In this document: positions 6,402 to 12,483 of the stretch, piece after piece | Position numbering within the stretch: the first letter of the stretch is position 1 | Layout: each line of letters begins with the position of its first letter | Source of the DNA: Candidatus Gerdarchaeota archaeon | GTDB lineage: Archaea; Asgardarchaeota; Heimdallarchaeia; JABLTI01 | Reading direction: 5' to 3' | Length of the DNA stretch: 21,918 nucleotides | NCBI GenBank assembly: GCA_016840945.1 | Contig: JAEORJ010000210.1 | Coordinates: 1 to 21,918, forward strand | Notes under the pieces: model-generated | What the model was told of the DNA's origin: nothing | What the model saw: the letters and a program-made list of their open reading frames with translations, nothing else | Database searches by the model: none | Program-made: the position numbers and the translations under genes

Positions 6402-8261
6402 TTAGTCCTCTTCATCTCTTTCTACCCAAGAAAATTTGTTTTGAAGTGTTTTTGAGTAGTAATTTCGCCAATCATAATCAACCTCTTGACCCCATTCAAA
6501 ATAAACCCGTGGATCGATGTATGATTTCAAACTTGTGCCAAGGTTCCATGTTTTTGTGCTTTTTGATATTCGCTCTTGCGATTCTATTTTCTTTTTAGCT
6601 AATCTTGCTTTATAGACTCGTTCTTTTGCTGTTCCTACACTATTTCGTCCACGTTCGACTTGACTATTAGCTGAATCTATTCTTTTCTTAGCACTATCCA
6701 CTCGTTTTTTAACAATAGCTACTTTCTTTTTCGTTTTCTCTATTTCGTTCTTGAGTTTTTGCTTTTCATTTTCTTCTATTGGTTCAAGCATCTCTTTTAA
6801 TGCATTATAATCTTGTTTTATCTGTTCATATTCTTCTTGAACATCGTTTAATTGATCTTTCTTTTCCTGTAATTTTAACTTGTATTCGTCTAATTTTTCT
6901 TCTCGTAATTTCTGATTTTGAAGTGCACTATCAATTCGTTCATCAGCTTTCATTTTTCGTTCTCGGAATTTTTGGATTCTATTATCCCAATTCTTTGGTT
7001 CTTGTTTCATGTGATTACAAATTATCGCTGCTTCTCTATTTGCCATTACTGCTGCTTCTTTCTTCATAAATTCAGGATCATCAACATTAACTTCGCTTTC
7101 ATCCAAATTTGTTTTTACAGTGCTTGTTGCATGAAATGTTCTGAAGACTTTAGCTGTTAAACCATCAACAATTTCACCCAAGAAAGCATTTACATGCCTA
7201 CTACTGATATCAGAGAATATCTGTGCTTTTTCATCATCACTTTTTTCTGCTTCTTCTATTAATTCTTTTAAGACAACTATTACTTCTTCAGGAAATTCAG
7301 CTTCTTTATTCCATTCGACAGAATCTTTGCCAAGGAAATTAAATGCCACTTTTGTACCATTTATAGTAACATGTTCTGGTCTTAGAGTTGTTGCGCCAAC
7401 TGTATCTGCTTCATCTTCATCCTTTTCATCCCCCACCCTCATGTTAAGATAATCGATAATATAACAGGCAGTAGCTACTTTGTGCTGTCGTTTATCTTCA
7501 CTGCTAATATTTTTCAATATTTCAGATCTTATTTTTGTAAGATTGTTACCTACTTTTTGGGCTTTATCAAATTTCTCAATCTCTCTATCTTGTTTAAGCG
7601 GTGTATTATCAGATAGCCAAACATATTTTGTTTTACCAGATAACTTATCTTCCCATTTTGCTATCCAAAGACATTCTGGTTCAAAAACAATTTCCTTCCA
7701 ATCATCAACTACATTATTATTATGATCTGTTGGTTTTGGAGCATTTTCACTTAGATTCAAAATAATATCATTTCTACTTGGTCCCGCTTTCCACTTCCCT
7801 CGCATAGGGTGTTCTCCCCGACCCATAAAAATACTACTTGGTTCAGCTGTCCAATTACTAATTTCTACTTTCTCGCCATTTAGAATTGCTGTCCCGTAGT
7901 GCTCTTTAAGTTGTTCTCTTATGATTTTTCTTTCTTCTCTAGCTTGCTTCTTTTCTTCTTTAGTTAATGCTTCCCTTTTTTCTCGCTCTTTTTCAATAAA
8001 ATCAATAATCTCATTGAAATCAATTTCCTCATCGGTAAGTCCTTGTTGACCTAATACTTCACTAAAATCTTGGAAGAAATTATCACAAAAAACAGGATCC
8101 TCTACATATACTGTTGATAACTTTCTTACCCAAGCTATAGCCATTTCTTCTTGCTTAGGTGTTAGCTTATGTGGTTTTCCGTTTATTTCTATACTTAATT
8201 CATTATAAGGTACTTCTGTAATCATTACACCGTTATGAATTAATTCGTTTATAATTGTCAA
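6402..8261 (-). CDS. topIB: DNA topoisomerase IB (eukaryote/archaeal type)
   Basis: This 619-residue type IB topoisomerase relaxes DNA supercoils by nicking one strand through a 3'-phosphotyrosine. The N-terminal core (about 120-240) contains KWKAGPSRNDIILNLSENAP and WIAKWEDKLSGKTKYVWLSD, as in human Top1. The catalytic set is complete: Arg275 (NMRVGDEKDEDEADTVG), Lys312 (FLGKDSVEW), Arg374 (AKVFRTFHAT), His417 (IICNHMKQEPKNW) and Tyr581 (LKSYIDPRVYFEW). Between His417 and Tyr581 lies a long coiled-coil linker (about 430-565). The first 115 residues hold a charged helix in place of the long eukaryotic N-terminus. The start is TTG at 8261, supported by GAGGT 8 nt upstream. It follows nrdG by 94 nt on the same strand and may be read through from the nrd operon. 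Archaeal TopIB is known from Thaumarchaeota and relatives. Confidence 0.93.
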   Translation of the reverse strand: MTIINELIHNGVMITEVPYNELSIEINGKPHKLTPKQEEMAIAWVRKLSTVYVEDPVFCDNFFQDFSEVLGQQGLTDEEIDFNEIIDFIEKEREKREALTKEEKKQAREERKIIREQLKEHYGTAILNGEKVEISNWTAEPSSIFMGRGEHPMRGKWKAGPSRNDIILNLSENAPKPTDHNNNVVDDWKEIVFEPECLWIAKWEDKLSGKTKYVWLSDNTPLKQDREIEKFDKAQKVGNNLTKIRSEILKNISSEDKRQHKVATACYIIDYLNMRVGDEKDEDEADTVGATTLRPEHVTINGTKVAFNFLGKDSVEWNKEAEFPEEVIVVLKELIEEAEKSDDEKAQIFSDISSRHVNAFLGEIVDGLTAKVFRTFHATSTVKTNLDESEVNVDDPEFMKKEAAVMANREAAIICNHMKQEPKNWDNRIQKFRERKMKADERIDSALQNQKLREEKLDEYKLKLQEKKDQLNDVQEEYEQIKQDYNALKEMLEPIEENEKQKLKNEIEKTKKKVAIVKKRVDSAKKRIDSANSQVERGRNSVGTAKERVYKARLAKKKIESQERISKSTKTWNLGTSLKSYIDPRVYFEWGQEVDYDWRNYYSKTLQNKFSWVERDEED

Positions 8262-8355
8262 CTGGATTTACCTCTTAGAAAAGTTCTACAGATTGCTTTT
8301 TAAAACCTACGAAATCATTTGGAATTTATTCAACTAGTTTAAAAACTGGTTCTAT

Positions 8356-9060
8356 TTATCTTACTTCACAAATAAGAAATTGGTCTTTTACTTTTGTACA
8401 TGCTTCTTCTAAAACTGTTAATGTATAAGGAGTTAGTTTTTCAAATTCTTTATCATAACACCTTAATGGTCTAAATTGTTGGAGATAAAATCTCTTAGCT
8501 CCCTTAATCATTTCAGCTATAATTGATATGTCTTTTAATGGATCAACAAGTGTTGGTACTACTGTTGTTCTAAATTCATGATCTAAACCTGAATTAATGA
8601 TTAATTTGATAGATTCTCTAATTTTATCCATATTGACTTTTACCCTAACAGCATCATTATATTTTTCAGGAATTGCTTTTACATCCATAGCAATATAATC
8701 TAATAATTTTTCATCAAATAATTTCTTCAAAACCTCTGGATGAGATCCATTTGTATCTATTTTTGTTTTTAGACCTATTTTTTTGAGTAAAGCTAAAAAT
8801 TCTGGTAAACGCTTACTTATGGTTGGTTCACCACCTGTAATTGAGACACCATCTAACCATTTTGTTTTTACTCTTTTTTCCAATTCAGCTAAAATATCGT
8901 TTACATCATAACTCTCAACTTTATCTAAAGGAATTAAATCTGGATTATGACAAAATGGGCATCGAAAGTCGCATCCAGCTAGAAAAATGCTATCGACAAT
9001 TAAACCTGGCCATTCTATCAATGATCCTTGTTTATAGCCTTTTATCTCTAATCCAGGCAT
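8356..9060 (-). CDS. nrdG: Anaerobic ribonucleotide reductase activating protein (radical SAM activase)
   Basis: This protein of about 234 residues is a radical SAM enzyme that installs the glycyl radical on NrdD. The [4Fe-4S]-binding CxxxCxxC is CDFRCPFC (Cys33, 37, 40 in the 237-residue frame). The leading segment 'GLEIKGYKQGSLIEWPGLIVDSIFLAGC' is typical of the NrdG2/PflA-like family, and ITGGEPT is the SAM-binding GGE motif. 'DTNGSHPEVL...LDYIAMDVKAIPEKY' is also diagnostic. The frame opens at ATG 9069, but AAGGA directly abuts that codon and is better placed for the ATG at 9060, which I prefer. The gene begins a few bases after the glutaredoxin-like gene and is clearly in the same operon. 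Its substrate here should be the separate small glycyl-radical protein encoded at 9430-9678. Confidence 0.9.
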   Translation of the reverse strand: MPGLEIKGYKQGSLIEWPGLIVDSIFLAGCDFRCPFCHNPDLIPLDKVESYDVNDILAELEKRVKTKWLDGVSITGGEPTISKRLPEFLALLKKIGLKTKIDTNGSHPEVLKKLFDEKLLDYIAMDVKAIPEKYNDAVRVKVNMDKIRESIKLIINSGLDHEFRTTVVPTLVDPLKDISIIAEMIKGAKRFYLQQFRPLRCYDKEFEKLTPYTLTVLEEACTKVKDQFLICEVR

Positions 9061-9073
9061 ATTGAGCATTCCT

Positions 9074-9334
9074 TTATTTCATTTCTAATTCTTTTTGAAT
9101 GTCAGTTATCTCAGGAACTTCTCCTCTCCAAGCTTTAATTTCACTATCATCTTCGTCTGTTACTATTAAAGATGGAGTAGATAATACATCAAAATACACT
9201 GCTTCAGATAAACCTTCTTCATTATCGAGGTCAAACCACTCGATATTTGCGCCTTTTTTCTCTAATTGTTGACCAATTTTTTTTGCTGCAGGGCAATTTG
9301 GACAATCAGTTTTTGTGAATATTTTTAGTTTCAA
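9074..9334 (-). CDS. nrdH: Glutaredoxin/NrdH-like thiol reductant
   Basis: The protein has about 86 residues with a thioredoxin fold. The redox motif is C-P-N-C in KIFTKTDCPNCPAAKKIG, and the cis-proline loop is STPSLIV. The size and the lack of a long N-terminus fit glutaredoxin, NrdH and thioredoxin-like mini proteins. In class III reductases of the NrdD2 type, thioredoxin or glutaredoxin rather than formate supplies electrons (shown for Neisseria bacilliformis NrdD), so this gene is the likely reductant for the neighbouring NrdD. The open frame starts at TTG 9343, but GAGGT abuts it. A second TTG at 9334 has correct spacing (9 nt) and is preferred. The gene lies between the glycyl-radical gene and nrdG. 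The name nrdH reflects context and could equally be a generic glutaredoxin. Confidence 0.8.
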   Translation of the reverse strand: MKLKIFTKTDCPNCPAAKKIGQQLEKKGANIEWFDLDNEEGLSEAVYFDVLSTPSLIVTDEDDSEIKAWRGEVPEITDIQKELEMK

Positions 9335-9379
9335 CTTTAACAAACCTCATTGTTCTCTGATTTATAATTACCATATTTT

Positions 9380-9393
9380 ACTATAAAAAGATA
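9380..9393 (-). promoter_or_regulatory. Possible internal TATA box for nrdH-nrdG
   Basis: The 86-nt gap between the radical-domain gene and nrdH contains CTTTTTATAGTA on the minus strand. This could be a TATA box giving a short leader for nrdH, or a U-tract. Either reading would uncouple nrdHG from nrdD. Confidence 0.2.
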
Positions 9394-9429
9394 AAATGAG
9401 AGAAGGATAAGTTTGGTTAATGAAGGGAT

Positions 9430-9678
9430 TTATTTATCCTCTTCAAACCAATAATTACCTTGCTGCCTTCTCTTCAATTCGGATTTTTTGGATTTATTCC
9501 AGTTTTCTATGATACTGAAATAACCCACAACTCTGCTCATACCGTAAACTTCATCACTGTTACAATATGGGCAATGTGGGGAACAAGATTCACCCGCCTC
9601 GAGTCTTTTGCTGTGTTCTTCTATTGTTTCAATTTTGGTTATGTTTGATAGTTTGTCTTCAATTTTCGCCTGTTCCAT
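9430..9678 (-). CDS. Stand-alone glycyl-radical domain of NrdD (82 aa)
   Basis: This small protein carries the piece missing from the large NrdD gene. It has CSPHCPYC (Cys32, His35, Cys36, Cys39), then SRVVGYFSIIENWNKSKKSEL. RVxGY with Gly52 is the glycyl-radical motif of class III ribonucleotide reductases, and the following WN...K..E..R..G.Y tail is the normal NrdD C-terminus. The first 30 residues (EQAKIEDKLSNITKIETIEEHSKRLE) are a charged helix not found in NrdD and may dock it to the large subunit. The ATG at 9678 has GAGG 9 nt upstream, so it is translated on its own. In its frame a TGA at 9706-9708 blocks fusion with the upstream gene. GrcA (YfiD) of pyruvate formate-lyase is the nearest analogy. 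NrdG should act on this protein. Confidence 0.85.
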   Translation of the reverse strand: MEQAKIEDKLSNITKIETIEEHSKRLEAGESCSPHCPYCNSDEVYGMSRVVGYFSIIENWNKSKKSELKRRQQGNYWFEEDK

Positions 9679-9734
9679 GCTTTTATTCCTCAACTTTTTT
9701 CTTGTTCAATTTTTGGTTATCTCTTCCCATCCTT

Positions 9735-12155
9735 CTATCCGCTATGGGCATGAGGACTTACCTCTCGGCCATATCCTCTGCTTACCTTTCCACAAGTTCT
9801 ACATACTGTGAATTCGGGAGAAAAGACAATTTGTGCGCTTTGAGTATTTTCCCATGTTTTTCTAACTAGATTTAGGATAGATTCAGGATCAATTTTTTGT
9901 TCACCTATGAATATATGAGTGATGGATCCGCTTTCAATTAAGGTATTGAATTTCCCTTGTTTTGAAATTCTTTCGATTATATCAATTGGTGCATCTGCTG
10001 CGAAGTGTGCACTATTTGAATAATAGATCGCTCCTTCTTCTAAGTCACCCTTCACATATTGTATGCTATCAGGATACTCTTGAATATCTGTTCTTGCGAA
10101 TTTATATGGTGCACTTTCACCAGGAGTTTCTTCTAATGTGACTCTTAAGTTAAATTTCTCTTCCAAACTTTTAGCTTTAAGATTCATCCCAGCGATGATT
10201 TTCAAGCCAAGTTTATATGCTTTCTCACTTTCATGAAGCTGTTCATCAATAAGATATTGAACACATTCATTTAAACCAATAACACCAATTATGTAGGTTG
10301 CTTTCTCTAAATCAACATATGGTCGTCCATCTTCAGCTATTTTTCCAATTTGCCATAAAGTACCATTTTCTTGAGTCATTAATTGGTTTATGAATTCCTT
10401 CTTCTCTATATGAGCTTGCATAGCTATATCCATAGCACGCTTGATTTCATCAATTACACCATTTATATTACCTTTACCTGCTCTGTAAGCAGCTTGTGGT
10501 AGGTTAATACTAATATTTTGGAACCCACAATATCTCATGCTTTCGGGGTGTTCGACCATATACATGTCTTTGATAGTTGTTTTTAATCTACAGCACATTG
10601 AAAGATTGACTTCATCACGATCAAAGATAAAGTAGGTTGAACCATTATCAGAAGCAATTTTGCATGCTTTTTGTAGTAATTCGTATTGGTTGGGGTCATC
10701 AAATGAATTTTGATCAACATGAAGATCAAATTTTGGAAATGGAAAGACTTTTCCTTGTGCGTCTCCTTCTAACCAAACATCCATTAACGCTTTAGCGAAC
10801 AATTGTGTTTCTTTTTCGTAATCACCATAATTCTTCCCGGTGTATTTCCCACCCGGACCAATAGCAGGTATATTTTTGAGATAATTTGGTACACCAAGAT
10901 GAATATTGAAATCAACAAAAAGTGTTTGTCCACCTCGAGAGAAAGCGTTCTGACTACATGAATAGATTAGCCTTTGAGCTTCTTGTTTTATGCGTTCATA
11001 AGGAACATCAACAAAAAATGGTGCATAGAAGATGTTAAGATAAGCTAGGCCTAATGCACCGGCATAATAAGCTTGCATAGATGCTAAGAAAGTATTTAGA
11101 TGTCCTGTTAAAGTATCTGCATGTTTTGCTGGGCTTGAAACAGTTGAAAGGTTTAATAGATTCAAACCATATTTTTTGATATATTCTAGACTATGAGCTG
11201 AGCAATAGACTCTTACAGGAAAGCCGAGGTCATGAATATAAATAACACCTTTTCTATGGGCATTTGAAACTTCATGAGTAAATATTTCTTGTAGAGCATA
11301 TTTTTTGAGTATTGTTTCAGCTATAGCTAAGTTCACTGCTTCAGGATTATTAGCTACTACATTACTATTTTCCTTGCTTTTTGAATGAATTAATTGTTTC
11401 AAGTCAAATATTGGCATGCCAATTAATTTTTGTTGAGCTAGTTTAGTACTGTGTCCTCGTATAAATAGCTCATTATCAACAAGGCTTCGTATTAAATCAA
11501 CTGAAATTGTATCAATGCCAGAAGCAAATATCTTTCGTTCAACTTCAGAAGCAATTGTTTCAGCTTCCATTTTTTCCAATCCTGCTTCACGGATCAAAGC
11601 GTTTGTGATTTTATCTCGATCCCAACTGGATATTTCTTCTTTTGTATCACCAGAAACAAGTAATAATAGCTCGGTTGAGTCTTGTTCACCGACCTGGACT
11701 TCTTTTACGACCTTTAATTTCTCTAATTCGCGCTCAAATGAAGCGATATCTGTAAACCGTCTGTAAACAGAAGCAAATCTAATAAAAGCAACTTCATCTA
11801 ATTGTCGTAATTTCTCCATGACAATTTCACCGATGAGTGCTGTTTCGACTTCCATTTCGTCTTGTTTTCTTAGTTCGCTCTCTATATCATCAATAAGTTC
11901 TTCAATCTCTTCTAGACTTATAGGTCGTTTTTCACACGCTCTTACTATCCCTGCTTTAATTTTATCTCTGTTGAAAGGTTCTCTTCTTTTGTCTTTCTTT
12001 ACCACTGTGAGCTTTACTTGTTCAACTCTTTCGTAAGTGGTGAATCGTTTGTTACATTGTAAGCATTCTCTTCTCCGACGATTAATTTTCATATCATCTG
12101 ATAGACGTTTATCTATCACTCTAGTATTCGGAGATTGACAATATGGGCACTTCAT
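9735..12155 (-). CDS. nrdD: NrdR-like repressor fused to class III ribonucleotide reductase NrdD lacking its radical domain
   Basis: This 806-residue fusion should reduce ribonucleotides to deoxyribonucleotides anaerobically. Residues 1-148 are a full NrdR: zinc ribbon C3-C6-C31-C34 with INRRRREC, then an ATP-cone (VVKKDKRREPFNRDKI...DEVAFIRFASVYRRF). Residues about 160-245 are a second ATP-cone of NrdD type (WDRDKITNALIREAGL...VDNELFIRG). The catalytic barrel (about 265-775) has Cys318 (VYCSAHSL), NAFSRGGQTLFVDFN, the thiyl-radical Cys522 in SMCCRLK with an extra Cys521, and QNISINLPQ. The chain ends FTVCRTCGKVSRGYGREVSPHAHSG, so only the first CxxC (C785, C788) of the C-terminal zinc site is present and the glycyl-radical motif is absent. 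That part is the next gene, 56 nt downstream. The start ATG has GTGGA upstream and gives the correct NrdR N-terminus MKCPYC. Confidence 0.92.
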   Translation of the reverse strand: MKCPYCQSPNTRVIDKRLSDDMKINRRRRECLQCNKRFTTYERVEQVKLTVVKKDKRREPFNRDKIKAGIVRACEKRPISLEEIEELIDDIESELRKQDEMEVETALIGEIVMEKLRQLDEVAFIRFASVYRRFTDIASFERELEKLKVVKEVQVGEQDSTELLLLVSGDTKEEISSWDRDKITNALIREAGLEKMEAETIASEVERKIFASGIDTISVDLIRSLVDNELFIRGHSTKLAQQKLIGMPIFDLKQLIHSKSKENSNVVANNPEAVNLAIAETILKKYALQEIFTHEVSNAHRKGVIYIHDLGFPVRVYCSAHSLEYIKKYGLNLLNLSTVSSPAKHADTLTGHLNTFLASMQAYYAGALGLAYLNIFYAPFFVDVPYERIKQEAQRLIYSCSQNAFSRGGQTLFVDFNIHLGVPNYLKNIPAIGPGGKYTGKNYGDYEKETQLFAKALMDVWLEGDAQGKVFPFPKFDLHVDQNSFDDPNQYELLQKACKIASDNGSTYFIFDRDEVNLSMCCRLKTTIKDMYMVEHPESMRYCGFQNISINLPQAAYRAGKGNINGVIDEIKRAMDIAMQAHIEKKEFINQLMTQENGTLWQIGKIAEDGRPYVDLEKATYIIGVIGLNECVQYLIDEQLHESEKAYKLGLKIIAGMNLKAKSLEEKFNLRVTLEETPGESAPYKFARTDIQEYPDSIQYVKGDLEEGAIYYSNSAHFAADAPIDIIERISKQGKFNTLIESGSITHIFIGEQKIDPESILNLVRKTWENTQSAQIVFSPEFTVCRTCGKVSRGYGREVSPHAHSG

Positions 12156-12257
12156 GATATTATTCCACTCGTTTTTCTGACTTTATGTTTATTTTGCGAC
12201 CGTTTTATTTTCCATTTGTTGGTCTTTCTTCTAGGAGAGTTTAAATGTGTTATACAT

Positions 12258-12266
12258 TATATTTAA
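12258..12266 (-). promoter_or_regulatory. TATA box of the nrd operon
   Basis: On the minus strand TTAAATATA is a good archaeal TATA box. Transcription about 25 nt downstream would leave a leader of about 80 nt before the nrdD ATG at 12155. There is no equally good box closer to the start. Confidence 0.4.
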
Positions 12267-12299
12267 CTATACCAGTCCTAGTGGTTTGTGTTCCCCTAA

Positions 12300-12315
12300 A
12301 CACAACATATTGTAG
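12300..12315. promoter_or_regulatory. NrdR-box-like palindrome
   Basis: ACACAACATATTGTAG agrees with the bacterial NrdR-box consensus ACACWATATATWGTGT at 13 of 16 positions. It lies about 35 bp upstream of the nrd TATA box. Bacterial NrdR boxes usually occur in pairs; the nearest second candidate (12319-12334, opposite strand) matches only about 10 of 16. Binding by the NrdR part of the fusion protein is an inference. Confidence 0.35.
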
Positions 12316-12439
12316 GTTAATTATATGTCGTGAACAATTCCTATTTAAACATATTGGCGATAAAAGTAATATATTAAATTAAAAAATGATTTATTATTCA
12401 AATATTTAATTAACCAAATTGTGTTGATTTTTTTTCTTA

Positions 12440-12476
12440 GAAATTTATAATGGGAAAGAAGGAAGAAAAAAGAAGC
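12440..12476 (-). terminator. U-rich terminator of glmS
   Basis: Just downstream of the glmS stop, the minus strand reads CTTCTTTTTTCCTTCTTTCCC and, a little further, an eight-T run near the A/T-rich 12427-12436 region lies on the plus strand. The pyrimidine tracts fit archaeal termination. No hairpin is seen. Confidence 0.35.
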
Positions 12477-12483
12477 AGGAATT

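Larger units (their letters stand above)
12156..12483. other. 328-base intergenic region upstream of the nrd operon
   Basis: No gene is present. The half near glmS is a U-rich 3' region for glmS. The half near nrdD has a minus-strand TATA box (12258-12266), a hairpin TTGTGTT/AACACAA (12286-12292 with 12299-12305, loop CCCCTA), an NrdR-box-like sequence (12300-12315) and an inverted repeat ATGT-GTTAT-ACAT near 12246-12256. The predicted nrd leader is about 80 nt. Confidence 0.5.

Noticed and set aside
9745..9765. A GAGGTAAGT sequence on the minus strand near the end of NrdD that looks like a eukaryotic 5' splice site
   Set aside because: There is no matching branch site or acceptor, and spliceosomal introns are not established in archaea. 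A nine-base match is expected by chance, though it would be worth checking in RNA data.
9678..9770. Programmed frameshift or readthrough joining the large NrdD gene to the small radical-domain gene
   Set aside because: The frames differ, and in the small gene's frame a TGA at 9706-9708 lies between the two. The small gene also has its own ATG with a well-placed GAGG.
9735..12155. Intein within NrdD, which occurs in some archaeal reductases
   Set aside because: The catalytic barrel is continuous, with no splicing blocks or endonuclease motifs and a normal length between landmarks.
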